The notes under the pieces are model-generated. The model searched no databases. It had not been told where the DNA came from and saw nothing but the letters and a program-made list of their open reading frames with translations. Source: Methanoculleus chikugoensis (GTDB lineage: Archaea > Halobacteriota > Methanomicrobia > Methanomicrobiales > Methanoculleaceae). From it: a stretch of 64,000 nucleotides of DNA. A program made the position numbers and the translations under genes. The DNA lies in NCBI RefSeq assembly GCF_900095385.1, contig NZ_FMID01000028.1:21181-85180 (forward strand), written 5' to 3'. Every line of letters begins with the position of its first letter. Positions within the stretch are counted from its first letter, which is position 1. This document shows, one piece after another, positions 1-9,462 of this stretch.

Positions 1-2666
1 CGTGTGTCTCCGATATTGCCCAGGTTTTGGGCAGCAACGAGCCTGACGAACCGGTCGCTGTCGCGCAGGGCATCCATGAGCGGTTCGAGTGCCGCCTCCC
101 GCATCTCCCCGAGAACACCCGCAGCGGCGACCTGTATCTCCCGGTCTTCTTCCTTGAGCGCCATGAGCAGCCCTTCGGCGGCAGGACGCCCCATCCTGAT
201 CAGCCGGGTGGCGGCGGACGCCTGCACCTCCAGGGACTCGTCCTTGAGGGCGGCGATGAGCACACCGATCTCCTGCTGCTCTTCCTGTCCGGCGGCGACC
301 CCGCCCCGGTTGCCGGGGGCGTCTCTAGCACGCCTCCTGAGGAGAACGGCTGCCGCTTTTTCCCTGATCTCTCTGTCTCTATCGCGCAGGGCGTACTCCA
401 GGGCTCCGTTTGCACTCTCCGCCTCGATCCTTTCGAGCGCATCGATTGCTGCAAGGCGTCCGCCTATCCCTCCTTCGCACAGCATCCTCGCGAGCGGTTC
501 GACCGCGGAGTGCCCGAACTCTCCGAGAACCCGGGCGACAACTGCGACGACCCCCCGATCGGGATCCTCGAGGTGCCCGACGAGGGATGGTATCGACCGG
601 GGGTTTCCGACGATCCCGATGCTTTTCGCCGCCGTTGATCGGACTGTCGGCACCGGGCTTTCAAGTGCCGCTTCCAGCGGTTCGAGCGCATCGGAGCCGG
701 ACGCTGCAACGGCCCCGGCCGCAACGGACCTGACTTCGGGGTAGTCGTCACAGAAGAGGCGTATGAGCGGGCCGACCGCACGCGCATCCACTATTCGTCC
801 GAGCGCGGCGGCAGCGGCACCCCGGATATCCGGTCCGGCATCACCGGTGAGGAGGACCAGCGCGTCGACGCCGTCCGGATCCCCGATCTCGCCGAGTCCT
901 TCCGCGGCGGCGATCCTGACCGCATCATGCGGATCGGAGAGCGCGGCGATGAGGTACCCGACCGCCGGCGTCCCAAGGCTGCGTAGCGCTGCAACCGCCG
1001 CGGCCCGGATCTCTGCGTCGTCGCTCTGCAAGGCGTTGAGGTACCGTTCAAACGACGCCTTCCCCGATGCCTGCTCCGGTGGTGCGGTTGAGGTCTCCGG
1101 CTCCGGCAGGTCCGTCCTCTTCGGCTTCGCGGGAGCAGTACTCTTCTGCTCCGTGTGCTCCTTGTCATCGGTCTCCTGCTCAGCACCCATGTCCGGGACG
1201 AGCTCGTCCAGTGAGACCGGTCTCCTCGGTCCCGGCCGGATATTCTCTCCGGCCCATGCCTCTTCGGTCTCCGGTCTCTCTTCCAGGAGCTTCTCGACAT
1301 CCTCGTCATCTTCCGGTTGTTGGGCGACGGGTTCGGGTGCGAGGTTTATCTCTTTCCCGCTGGTGGCCGGTTGCACCGCTTCCAGCCGTGCCGGCGGTGA
1401 CGCGCCTCGATGAGCCGGCCGGCTCTGTGGGCTGGAGGCCGACTCGATACGGTCTTCGATTCGCTTCCTGGCGGCAAGCCCCTCTCTGAGTTCCCGGTCG
1501 TAATTGGAAGACGCCGTCTGTACTGGCCTTGCCGTGGAGTTCTCCTCGTTGCGCGACCTGATGTAATCCAGCGCAACAGTTGCCTGCTCGCGAATTTCGG
1601 GACTGTCCGATCTCATCGCCGCATACAAGGCATCGAGCGCGGGTTGTCCCAGTTGCCGCAACGCTTCGCTCGCGCCGGTGCGGACACCCGAGTAATCGAC
1701 CTCCAGCGCCCGGATGAGCGGCGGGATGGCCGCCTTCCCCATCCGGACAAGGTCGTTCCACTGCTCCTTCGCGATAAGGTATCCTGCTCGTTCGAGATCG
1801 CTCTCCGGAATCCAGTCCAGCCGGTCCAGCGCCCAGGCCGCCTCCATCCGCACCGGATGGTGGAGATCGTCCAGGGCTTTGACCAGGGCAGGCTTCCCGC
1901 GGTCGTTGCCGGACTCTCCCAGCGCTTCGGCAGCACGTACCCGGACGTCCGCCTGTGGGTCTCCCATCGCCCTGACAAGCGCCGGAATGACCCGGGAGTC
2001 GCGGATCTTCCCGAGCGCTCGGGCCGATTCGCTCCGTATCCGGTGATCCTTGCTGCCGAGGCCCTTGAAGAGGACCGGGACGGCTGCTGCCTGGAGTTTT
2101 ACGAGTTCCGCCCAGTCTTCCAGGAGGAAGTAATACCACACCTTCTCCGGGAGTTCGTCGGGCACCCACTGCAATGCGGCAAGCGCGCCGGCAGCCTCTT
2201 TCCGGACCGAATAGCTCTCATCGCGGAACGCTTCAGCAAGCGGCGGGACCGCCTTTTTGCCCATTCCCCGGATACCTAACACGCCGGCACGCCGGACCGC
2301 CGGTTGCTTGTGGCGCAGCGCGAGCAGCAGCGCTTCAAACATCGAGTCGCCCGTCTCCGCGATCGCGCGGGTGATGGATGCCTGCAGGGGAGGGCTTGCC
2401 CGGAGAATCAGGGCAAGGAGCAGGGGGAGAGAAGGAGCGCCGCCCGAAGAGAGCGCCTTGAGCATCCGGGCCCGTGAGACGCGGTTGGCGTTCTCGAGAC
2501 CCTTGAGGAGGTCGGGGACGACGGAAACCCCGAGGGCAGAGAGAGCCCGCGCTGCAGCGGCACGGCTACCGGGGTCTTCACCGTCCAGGGCTACAATCAG
2601 GCTGGGACGATCCGCTGTCTGCCGTAACCCTCCGATATTCATCCGGAATTTATCAAAGAATGCCAT
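1..2666 (-). CDS. HEAT-repeat protein A (C-terminus beyond window edge)
   Basis: The minus-strand frame is open from the ATG at 2666 to the window edge, at least 888 codons, and is therefore partial. It begins MAFFDKFR, exactly like the intact neighbour at 2921-6403. The protein is built of about 30-residue helical HEAT repeats of the form 'AAxALGxxGDxxAVxPLxxAL...VR'. An N-terminal HEAT block covers residues 1 to about 370. A charged, Pro/Glu-rich linker runs to about 510, and a second HEAT block continues to the edge. HEAT solenoids are protein-binding scaffolds; no catalytic motif is visible. The gene is a tandem paralogue of the next one, with near-identical stretches such as the 'SEALRQLGQPAL' segment. 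Function unknown; no signal peptide, so probably cytoplasmic. Confidence 0.85.
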   Translation of the reverse strand, partial: MAFFDKFRMNIGGLRQTADRPSLIVALDGEDPGSRAAAARALSALGVSVVPDLLKGLENANRVSRARMLKALSSGGAPSLPLLLALILRASPPLQASITRAIAETGDSMFEALLLALRHKQPAVRRAGVLGIRGMGKKAVPPLAEAFRDESYSVRKEAAGALAALQWVPDELPEKVWYYFLLEDWAELVKLQAAAVPVLFKGLGSKDHRIRSESARALGKIRDSRVIPALVRAMGDPQADVRVRAAEALGESGNDRGKPALVKALDDLHHPVRMEAAWALDRLDWIPESDLERAGYLIAKEQWNDLVRMGKAAIPPLIRALEVDYSGVRTGASEALRQLGQPALDALYAAMRSDSPEIREQATVALDYIRSRNEENSTARPVQTASSNYDRELREGLAARKRIEDRIESASSPQSRPAHRGASPPARLEAVQPATSGKEINLAPEPVAQQPEDDEDVEKLLEERPETEEAWAGENIRPGPRRPVSLDELVPDMGAEQETDDKEHTEQKSTAPAKPKRTDLPEPETSTAPPEQASGKASFERYLNALQSDDAEIRAAAVAALRSLGTPAVGYLIAALSDPHDAVRIAAAEGLGEIGDPDGVDALVLLTGDAGPDIRGAAAAALGRIVDARAVGPLIRLFCDDYPEVRSVAAGAVAASGSDALEPLEAALESPVPTVRSTAAKSIGIVGNPRSIPSLVGHLEDPDRGVVAVVARVLGEFGHSAVEPLARMLCEGGIGGRLAAIDALERIEAESANGALEYALRDRDREIREKAAAVLLRRRARDAPGNRGGVAAGQEEQQEIGVLIAALKDESLEVQASAATRLIRMGRPAAEGLLMALKEEDREIQVAAAGVLGEMREAALEPLMDALRDSDRFVRLVAAQNLGNIGDT

Positions 2667-2920
2667 TTCTGCAGAGGTAGAGTGGGTTATCAGAGGTGGT
2701 GTTCAGCCGGATCTCTGTCTATTCAAATCTTATTTGTTATCCGTTGCCAATAAATCTTGCATTTCGTGATTCGCGGCATACCCGGGTTGCGGGGTGGGCT
2801 GATCGTATCTTCCGGCGTTCCTCCTGCTCCGATCGACGCGAATTTCAATCGGTAAAAGGTTGTTATCGGGCCGGAGGATCGCCGGCACCACGAGTATGGG
2901 AGAGAGGCCGGGCGGATACC
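2667..2920 (-). promoter_or_regulatory. Promoter region of HEAT protein A, duplicated from that of HEAT protein B
   Basis: This spacer holds no gene. About 60 bases upstream of the HEAT A start an A/T-rich box reads AACAAATAAGATTTG on the minus strand (about 2722-2740). It is followed upstream by sequence matching the region upstream of HEAT B: ATCCGTTGCCAATAAATCTT at 2739-2758 versus ATCCGTTACCAATAAATCTT at 6472-6491. The duplication that made the two genes therefore included the promoter. Confidence 0.5.
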
Positions 2921-5900
2921 CTAACTCCCCTCCTTCGCGCGGATCTCTCTCGCGATCCGCTGCAGCCTCTCCCGGATCCCCGGCTGCTCCTCCTCGCTCT
3001 CCGCCAGGTCGAGGGCCGGGAGCGCCACCTTGCCCATCTGGATCAGGGCCCATTCGGCCCGCTTTCTGACCGCGAGCGCATCGTCTTTGAGCGCCTGAAT
3101 GAGCGGGACGACGGCGCCCTCTCCCCCGATCCGGTCGATGGCCCGGACGGCGTTCGTCCGCACCTCGATCAACGGATCGGAGAGCGCTTCTGCAAGTACC
3201 GGCAGCGCGTCGGCGCCGACCCGTTCTACCTCGGCCCACCTCCCCTGTGCCATGAGGTGGAGCGTCCGTTCTTCGCCGGTCTCCGGTCTCCAGCCGCCCG
3301 CTTCCAGCGCCTCGGCGACCCCCGCCCGGAACGTCTCGTCTCCCGAGCGGAGAGCGCCGATCAGGTGCCGGCGCATCGTCTCACCGGGGTCCTTCAGGGC
3401 TTCGAGTGCGGCGTACCTGACCCGGTCGTCCACGTCGTGGAGCGCCAGGACCAGCGGTTCTAAGGCGTTCAGGTCGCCGATGTAGCCGAGCGACCGTGCG
3501 GCGGCGATCTTGACTCCCTCATCCCTGTCCCGCAACGCCAGGGCCAGCGGCTCGATCGCCTCCTTGCTTCCTATGTAGCCGAGGGCTTCCGCCACGGTCG
3601 TCCGGACCTCGATGTCGTGGTCCTGGTGCAGGGAGCCGAGCAGGGCTTCGATAGCTCGTTTGTTCCCGATCTGGCCCAGGTTGCGGGCGGCAACGATCCT
3701 GACGTACCGGTCGCTGTCGCGCAGGGCATCCATGAGTGGCGTGACCGCGGCCTCGCGCATGTCGCCGAGGATACTGGCGGCAGCAGACCGGATCTCTGAA
3801 TCTTCGCCCCTGAGTGCATGGATGAGGGCGTCCACGGCGGGGCGTCCCATCATGATGAGACGTGTAGCGGCACTGAGTTGCGCTTGCCAGTCCTTGTCCT
3901 TGAGCGCGCCGATCAGGGTGTCGATATTCTCCTGGCCCGACTGCTCGAACGCCTTCTTATCCTCCACCCGGACCTTCCTCGTCTTCTTCGAGGTGCGCTC
4001 CTCCTCCTCGACCTGGCTGCCGAGCGTCCTCCGCCAGACGTCGATCACCTGCCGTTTTCTGAGGGCGGCCGCGGCCCTTGTCCTCACTTCCTCGTCTCTG
4101 TCATCGAGAGCGTAGCGCAGGACATCGCCTGCACCCTCGTCCGGTATCTCCCAGAGGGCGTCGATTGCGGCAAGCCTCATCTCCTTGTTGCCCGTTCTCA
4201 GCACAAGGAAGAGCGGCTCGATCGCCATGGCGTCGAAGGTGCTCAGGGCCCGGGCAACGCTCCACCGGACGTCCGGCGCACTGTCCCCGAGATGCGTGAT
4301 GAGGACGGGGACCGACTCGGTTGCGCCGATGAGCCCTATCGCTTTCGCCGCCGTCACCCGGACGACCGGTAAGGGGTCGTCCAGTGCCTCTTCGAGTTCC
4401 CTGAGTGCGCCACGGCCGAATTCCGCGACGGCATCCGCCGCAGCGACCCGGACGCCGTGGTACCTGTCGCGGAAGAGGTGAATGAGCGGGTCAACCGCAC
4501 GGCGGTCGCCGATACGGCCGAGCGCCGAGATGACGGCGATTCGCACGTCTTCTCTCGCGTCACCGAGTGCCTGGATCAGCGCCTCGACGGCATCTGCCTC
4601 CCCGATCTCGCCGAGCGCTTCCGCGGCGGCGATGCGGACGCCATAGTGGGGGTCGGTTAACGTTTCGATGATGTATCCGACCGCCTCCTTCCCCATGCCC
4701 TGGAGCGCGGCGACCGCCGCAGCCCGGATGCTGGCGTCGCTGCTCCTGAGCGCTTCAAGGCACTTTTCGAGCGGCGTCTTTTCGGGGAGCGGCTCGGGGG
4801 GTTCCGGCGGTTCAACCGTATCTTTCGCGATGATCGGGATATCCAGCTCCTGCGGCTCCCGGTCCTCCTCCTCGGGCCGGTAGGCAAACTGCTCCTCCTC
4901 TCCGGCCTCGCCGGTCTCGACGATCTCCTGCTCAAACTCAATCGGGATGAGCTGGTCCAGCTGGATCGCACCACCGGAAGCCGCCGGGATATCGACCTTC
5001 CAGCGTGCCTTGACCTGTGCCCACGCAGCCTCCGCCTGCCGGCTCTCCTGGATGAGATCGCTGAGGCTCACGGGCGCCTTGGGTTCTTCCTGCGTCTGCT
5101 CTACGGGTATCTCCGGCGTCTCTTCCCGGGCCGGCGCCGGGGGTTTTTTGGCCGGTTCGTTCGGGGCGTAGTTCGGGCGCCCGAACTGCTTCTCGAACCG
5201 TTTCTGGATAGCAAGTCCTTCTTTGAGTTCCTCACTGTACCGGGACTTATCCTCCAGTGCGGGCTGGGTCAGGGTCGCTTCTTTCTGGCGCTGCCGGATG
5301 TACTCGAGGGCGGCCAGGGCCTGCCGTTTCCGTGCGGGGTCTTTCGACGAGGCTTCCATATTCAGGGCGTTGAGTGCAGGCTGCCCCAGTTGCCGCAACG
5401 CTTCGCTCGCACCGGTGCGAACGCCCGAGTAGCCGATCCCCAGCGCACGGATGAGCGGCGGGATGGCCGGTCTTCCCATCCGGATCAGGTCTTTCCACCG
5501 TTCGCCTGCGATCAGGTACTCCGCTCTCTGCAGGTCGCTCTGCGGCACCCAGCCCAGTTTGCCGAGGGCCCATGCCGCTTCCATCCGGACCTGGTGGTGG
5601 GGATCGCTCAGGGCGTCGGCCAGCGGGGGTTTCGCCCGGTCGTCGCCGACCTCGCCGAGCGCCTCGATGACACGTATGCGGACTTCCGGCTGGGGGTCTT
5701 TCACGGCTTTGATGAGCGGCGGGACAACCCGGGCGTCGCGGATCTTTCCCAGAGTTCGCGCCGACTCGCTCCGTATCCGGGGGTTCTCGCTCCCCAGGGC
5801 CTTGAGGAGAACCGGGACGGCCGCTCCCTGGAGTTTGGCAAGTTCCTTCCAGTCTTCCCTGATGTAGTAGAACCGCACCTTCTCCGGGACGTCTTCGGGC

Positions 5901-6403
5901 GACCATTGCATCGAGGCAAGCACGTTTGCGGCCTCTCTCCGCACCGAGAGGTTGGCGTCACCAAGCGCTTTCGTGAGGGGCGGGATCATCCTCCTGCCCA
6001 CCCCCTGGAGCGCGATCACCGTAGCGCGCCGGATTGCCGGCTGTTCGTGGTGCAGCGCGGGCATCAGCATCTCGGCCATCGAGTTCTCCGCCTCCGCGAT
6101 GGTGCGGGAGATGGATGCCTGCAGGTCGGGGCTGGCCTGGAGGACCAGGGCGAGGAGCAGCGGGATAGACGGTGCGCCGACTGAGACGAGCGACTCGATC
6201 ATCCGGGTTCGCGACGCGGGACGGGCACGCTCGAGCGCCCTGAGTATATCCGGGATGGCGGGAACCCCGAGGACGGCGAGAGCCCGGGCTGCATCGGCAC
6301 GGTTGCCGGGATCTTCGCCGTTCAAAACCGCAACCAGGCCGGGGTAGTCCTTCGCCTGCTGTAACCCGTCGATCTTCGTCCGGAACTTATCAAAGAATGC
6401 CAT
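2921..6403 (-). CDS. Giant HEAT-repeat protein B
   Basis: 1160 residues, intact. Repeated two-helix units contain the HEAT signature (Pro at the end of helix A, VR or IR in helix B, e.g. 'AVDPLIHLFRDRYHGVRVAAADAV'). Block one covers about residues 30-370. An acidic, Pro/Glu-rich linker covers about 375-545 (runs such as PPEPPEPLPE). Block two covers about 550-1155, interrupted by a short charged stretch near 785-830. Such alpha-solenoids act as scaffolds in protein complexes, and many archaeal members resemble phycobilin-lyase-type PBS_HEAT repeats. No enzymatic residues can be named. It is the intact partner of the tandem duplicate to its left. An A/T box (GAATATAATC on the minus strand, about 6460-6470) lies about 60 bases upstream. 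No Shine-Dalgarno sequence is evident. Function unknown. Confidence 0.9.
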   Translation of the reverse strand: MAFFDKFRTKIDGLQQAKDYPGLVAVLNGEDPGNRADAARALAVLGVPAIPDILRALERARPASRTRMIESLVSVGAPSIPLLLALVLQASPDLQASISRTIAEAENSMAEMLMPALHHEQPAIRRATVIALQGVGRRMIPPLTKALGDANLSVRREAANVLASMQWSPEDVPEKVRFYYIREDWKELAKLQGAAVPVLLKALGSENPRIRSESARTLGKIRDARVVPPLIKAVKDPQPEVRIRVIEALGEVGDDRAKPPLADALSDPHHQVRMEAAWALGKLGWVPQSDLQRAEYLIAGERWKDLIRMGRPAIPPLIRALGIGYSGVRTGASEALRQLGQPALNALNMEASSKDPARKRQALAALEYIRQRQKEATLTQPALEDKSRYSEELKEGLAIQKRFEKQFGRPNYAPNEPAKKPPAPAREETPEIPVEQTQEEPKAPVSLSDLIQESRQAEAAWAQVKARWKVDIPAASGGAIQLDQLIPIEFEQEIVETGEAGEEEQFAYRPEEEDREPQELDIPIIAKDTVEPPEPPEPLPEKTPLEKCLEALRSSDASIRAAAVAALQGMGKEAVGYIIETLTDPHYGVRIAAAEALGEIGEADAVEALIQALGDAREDVRIAVISALGRIGDRRAVDPLIHLFRDRYHGVRVAAADAVAEFGRGALRELEEALDDPLPVVRVTAAKAIGLIGATESVPVLITHLGDSAPDVRWSVARALSTFDAMAIEPLFLVLRTGNKEMRLAAIDALWEIPDEGAGDVLRYALDDRDEEVRTRAAAALRKRQVIDVWRRTLGSQVEEEERTSKKTRKVRVEDKKAFEQSGQENIDTLIGALKDKDWQAQLSAATRLIMMGRPAVDALIHALRGEDSEIRSAAASILGDMREAAVTPLMDALRDSDRYVRIVAARNLGQIGNKRAIEALLGSLHQDHDIEVRTTVAEALGYIGSKEAIEPLALALRDRDEGVKIAAARSLGYIGDLNALEPLVLALHDVDDRVRYAALEALKDPGETMRRHLIGALRSGDETFRAGVAEALEAGGWRPETGEERTLHLMAQGRWAEVERVGADALPVLAEALSDPLIEVRTNAVRAIDRIGGEGAVVPLIQALKDDALAVRKRAEWALIQMGKVALPALDLAESEEEQPGIRERLQRIAREIRAKEGS

Positions 6404-6585
6404 TTCTGCTGCCGGTAAAATACGTTATCGGAGGTGCTGTCTGAAATCCCGTTTATTTAGATTATATTCGGTATCCGTTACCAATAAATCTTCCATCGTG
6501 CGTCCCGCGGTACACCGGGGCCGCGACCGGGTCAGCCCGGGCGATGCGAATCTTTATCGGTGGAAGGCCGGTATACCGGGAGCCT
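6404..6585. promoter_or_regulatory. Divergent promoter region between HEAT protein B and the GalT-like gene
   Basis: The minus-strand TATA-like box is near 6460-6470. For the plus strand, GAATCTTTATCG at about 6548-6559 is a TATA-type box 27-38 bases before the ATG at 6586, which predicts a very short leader. The same AATCTTTATC string recurs before the exonuclease gene at about 12250, suggesting a common core promoter form in this genome. Confidence 0.45.
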
Positions 6586-7638
6586 ATGATACGCCTTGAT
6601 ATAACCCGGCTGCCGGGGATCGTGAAGGAACTCGCGCCGGAGATGGAGGAACTCGTCTCGCGGATATACTCCTGGTACGTCGAGCCCGGACACCTCGTCC
6701 TCACCGACGCGATGCTTGAATGGGTGCGGGAGAAGTACGGCGATATCGAGACGCAACAGATCGTGAGGGTGACCAACAACCAGACCGGCGAGAGCACGCT
6801 GTTTAACTCCGTTCGGGCACGCCGGCCTATTCTGACCCCCCGCGCAGAGGAGACGCGGGATCTTTCGGCGCTCTCTGCGGAGGGGCCGTTCGCAGACCCT
6901 CTGGAGAAGACGCCGGCCGATACGTTCGGGCGGATCGACGGCGACCACTGGGTCACGGCAAGCAACATCGCCAGGTACGATTACCTCCACGCCGTCATCA
7001 TCGCAAAGGAAAACGACCCTTTCGTCACCAGCGAACCGCAGGTCGCCGATATGATCAGCGTGGCTATCCGGTGGTGCCAGGACGCGAACCGCACCAACCC
7101 CCGGGCGGTCTACCCCTTCGTCATCTGGAACTTTCTCTGGCGTGCGGGGGCGAGCATCGTGCACAACCATGCCCAGGTGCTGCTCACGCACCTCCCCTAC
7201 GCCGCTCCGGCACGGCTGGAGCGGGTTCGCGATGAGTACCGGTGCCGCTACGGGAGCGAGTACTACGACGACCTCTTCGCCGCCCACACCGCTATCGGCC
7301 TCGGGCTCGTCTACAGAGGCGCCCGGGTCATGGCGCACCTCACCCCGAGAAAGGAGCACGAGGTCGCGATCGTCACGGAGTCGCCGCACGATATCGCCCC
7401 GGCTCTCGCGAAGGTGCTCGAGTGTTACCGCAACATCGGGGTGCAGAGTTACAACGCGGCGATCTACATGCCCCCGCTCGGGGAGGCGGGGTATTACGTC
7501 ACATGGGTGGTCGACCGGGGCGACCTCCATTCCCGGACGTCGGATATCGGGGGGATGGAGTTCTATGCCGGGACGCCGATCGTCTCGTCCGACCCGTTCC
7601 GCCTGATGGAGCACCTTATGGCTGCCATGCTGCCGTGA
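6586..7638 (+). CDS. Galactose-1-phosphate uridylyltransferase-like protein (HIT superfamily)
   Basis: The start is placed at the ATG at 6586 (MIRLDITRLPG), because the longer ORF start at 6544 would overlap the TATA box. The product has 350 residues, close to GalT length. It carries the HIT/GalT active-site signature as 'SIVHNHAQ' (His-x-His-x-Gln) near residue 205, preceded by 'FVIWNFLWRAGAS'. In GalT the second His is the nucleotidylated residue. The zinc-binding cysteines of classical bacterial GalT are absent, as is common in the archaeal branch. Likely a nucleotidyltransferase or phosphorylase on sugar phosphates; the exact substrate is not deducible. It is convergent with the glycosyltransferase gene, with ends two bases apart, so a shared role in sugar metabolism is possible but unproven. 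Confidence 0.75.
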   Translation: MIRLDITRLPGIVKELAPEMEELVSRIYSWYVEPGHLVLTDAMLEWVREKYGDIETQQIVRVTNNQTGESTLFNSVRARRPILTPRAEETRDLSALSAEGPFADPLEKTPADTFGRIDGDHWVTASNIARYDYLHAVIIAKENDPFVTSEPQVADMISVAIRWCQDANRTNPRAVYPFVIWNFLWRAGASIVHNHAQVLLTHLPYAAPARLERVRDEYRCRYGSEYYDDLFAAHTAIGLGLVYRGARVMAHLTPRKEHEVAIVTESPHDIAPALAKVLECYRNIGVQSYNAAIYMPPLGEAGYYVTWVVDRGDLHSRTSDIGGMEFYAGTPIVSSDPFRLMEHLMAAMLP

Positions 7639-7640
7639 CG

Positions 7641-8795
7641 TCAGCAGGGGATCGTCTCGGAGTTCGCGAGTTTTTTATAGACGCCTTCGATCCGCTCGCC
7701 GACCCGGCCCCACAGGAACTCTTTCTTCACTTTGTCGAGCCCTTCCCGGCCCATGGCGAGCGCTTTCTCAGGCGAATCGGCCACCCGGGAGAGCCCCCGG
7801 GCGATCGAGTCGGGGTGCGGGCGCACCTTGACCCCGTCGGTTCCGTGCTCGATGTTCTCCGAGAGCCCGCCGACATCGGAGGCGACGACGCACCGGCCGG
7901 CGCTCCATGCTTCGAGGAGCACAAGCCCGAACGGCTCGTTTCTGCTCGGGATGGCGACGATGTCGCTTGCGTTGAGGAGCGAGACGTACTCCGCGTCGGA
8001 GAGCCGCCCGAGGAACCGGACGGGGAGCGACCGGGCCCGGGTCTCGAGCCCCCGGCGCATCTGTCCCTCGCCGACGAAGACGAACTGGCCGTCGGCGTGC
8101 TCCCGGAGGTGGCCGGGAGCTGCGTCCACCAGCATGTCGGGCCCTTTCTGCCACGCAAGCCGCCCGATGAAGAGTATCAGCGGGGAGTCGGGGTCAAGGC
8201 CGTGGCGCCGCTTTACCGCTTCCGGATCGACGTCCGCCTGGTAGTGGTCGGGCACGATGCCGTTATGGACGACGTCGATCTTCCAGTCCGGGATCTCGTA
8301 GAGGGTCATGGCCTCCCGCCGGAGGGCCGTGGAGACCGCGGTTATGTGTTTTGCAATCGATGCACCGTAGCGCTCGATCCTGAATATCTCCGTAAAAGGC
8401 CACTCGTTGCTGAAATTGTTCCCGTTTCTTCCAAACTCGGTCGAGTGGTAGGTGAAGATCGTCTCCCTGTTCCGGAGCCGCTGGAGCGCGTCGACCACGT
8501 GCCAGTCGTGGAAGTGCAGGAGGTCGAACGGCTGCGTGTCGAACTCGCCGAACCGCTCAAGCATCTTCCGGCTCATGTCGGCACAGTACCGGACGATGTT
8601 CTCCCCTGAGGGCCGGCAGTAGTGGTACTGCACCCCGTTGATCTCGGCGTCTCTCTCCTCTCCCCGGGTGAAGAAATGCACCTCATGGTCCCGCGCCAGC
8701 GTCTCGGCGAGGTTTGTCGCAGCGTTTGCGAGCCCGCCGACCCGCTCCGCATACAGCGACTCCCAGCAGAAGAATGCTATTTTTTGACTCTCCAT
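7641..8795 (-). CDS. GT4-family glycosyltransferase
   Basis: 384 residues, GT-B fold. The N-terminal acceptor domain starts 'MESQKIAFFCWESLYAERVGGLA', with the usual GG near the start. The C-terminal donor domain begins about residue 195 with 'PLILFIGRLAWQKGPDMLVDA'. The retaining GT4 signature E-x7-E appears as 'EPFGLVLLEAWSAG' near residue 285. It resembles glycogen/starch synthase-like and sucrose-synthase-like GT4 enzymes, and the opening motif recalls ADP/UDP-glucose glucan synthases. It could make glucan or a surface glycan. The start is supported by GGGAGAGGACA just before the ATG. The alpha-glucan phosphorylase and MalQ genes in this window make a glycogen role plausible, but they lie 50 kb away. 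Confidence 0.85.
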   Translation of the reverse strand: MESQKIAFFCWESLYAERVGGLANAATNLAETLARDHEVHFFTRGEERDAEINGVQYHYCRPSGENIVRYCADMSRKMLERFGEFDTQPFDLLHFHDWHVVDALQRLRNRETIFTYHSTEFGRNGNNFSNEWPFTEIFRIERYGASIAKHITAVSTALRREAMTLYEIPDWKIDVVHNGIVPDHYQADVDPEAVKRRHGLDPDSPLILFIGRLAWQKGPDMLVDAAPGHLREHADGQFVFVGEGQMRRGLETRARSLPVRFLGRLSDAEYVSLLNASDIVAIPSRNEPFGLVLLEAWSAGRCVVASDVGGLSENIEHGTDGVKVRPHPDSIARGLSRVADSPEKALAMGREGLDKVKKEFLWGRVGERIEGVYKKLANSETIPC

Positions 8796-8840
8796 TGTCC
8801 TCTCCCTGAAATGCTATCCCGGCCCCGTTGCAGGCGTTCC

Positions 8841-8900
8841 GGCCGATGAGTGATCGGCCCATGCCGTCGCGCCTCATTCTCCCTGAACGTTGATATACCT
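8841..8900 (-). promoter_or_regulatory. TATA box and leader hairpin of the glycosyltransferase gene
   Basis: On the minus strand AAGGTATATCAACG at about 8889-8902 is a TATA-type element about 100 bases before the glycosyltransferase ATG. The implied leader contains a perfect 7-bp inverted repeat with a 5-base loop, GGCCGAT-GAGTG-ATCGGCC, at 8841-8859. This could be an operator or an RNA hairpin. No gene is visible in the rest of 8796-8970. Confidence 0.4.
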
Positions 8901-8970
8901 TTGGATTCTCAAGAAATGGCCTGAAAGGCGAGGGTTCCGCAATCCTGCCGGGGGTGCTGCAGGCGCCCGG

Positions 8971-9462
8971 TCAGGGAGAGAAGGTTTCTCTCAGGCGCTG
9001 CTCGAGCCGGTGGCCGTGCGAGCCCATCCAGTAGAGTTTCCGGCACGTGGGGCACCATGAAAACTCTTTTCCCCGGGTCGACCGCGGGGCGTAGCGTGCC
9101 TCGTGGATCTCGCGCAGGGTTGCCGGCCGGAGGCGCGTGTTGCAGAGCGAACAGCGGCTCAGCCGGATCTCGGGCTCGATCAGCCCGAGGCCGGCAACCT
9201 GCCGGATCTGGGCCATGATCGCTTCGGACTCGATGTAGACCGCCTGCTCGGCGCCCCGCCGTGCGAGTTCGCGGTCGCGGGTGAGGAGGATCCGGCCGTC
9301 CTGGAGGGCGATCTCAAGGAGGAGGGTGTCTTCCCGGGTGCTCCCGGGAGAGAGGGTGTTTGCGCTCATGGTGTCGTAACCCATGAACCGGAGGTAACGG
9401 GTGAGGGTTCCGAGCATCCGGTCGGTCAGGAACCTCCGGCGTTCACCGGATCTCTGAGACAT
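8971..9462 (-). CDS. Mut7-C RNase-domain protein
   Basis: 163 residues from the ATG at 9462 (MSQRSGERRRF); an upstream start at 9504 would add 14 low-complexity residues. The PIN-like Mut7-C domain starts at 'RFLTDRMLGTLTRYLRFMGYDT' with the conserved acidic residue in 'LTDRML'. It continues with 'DTLLLEIALQDGRILLTRDRELARR'. A C-terminal treble-clef zinc site is formed by 'CSLCN' and 'CPTCRKLYW'. The family is annotated as a putative RNase, named after the C-terminus of C. elegans Mut-7; substrates are unknown. The start overlaps the end of the upstream radical SAM gene by 20 bases, suggesting one transcript and translational coupling. Confidence 0.85.
   Translation of the reverse strand: MSQRSGERRRFLTDRMLGTLTRYLRFMGYDTMSANTLSPGSTREDTLLLEIALQDGRILLTRDRELARRGAEQAVYIESEAIMAQIRQVAGLGLIEPEIRLSRCSLCNTRLRPATLREIHEARYAPRSTRGKEFSWCPTCRKLYWMGSHGHRLEQRLRETFSP

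Noticed and set aside
1306..2169. Minus-strand ORF of 287 codons
   Set aside because: It is a shifted frame of HEAT protein A: it reads Arg/Gly/Pro-rich low-complexity sequence and lies opposite in phase to the HEAT repeats.
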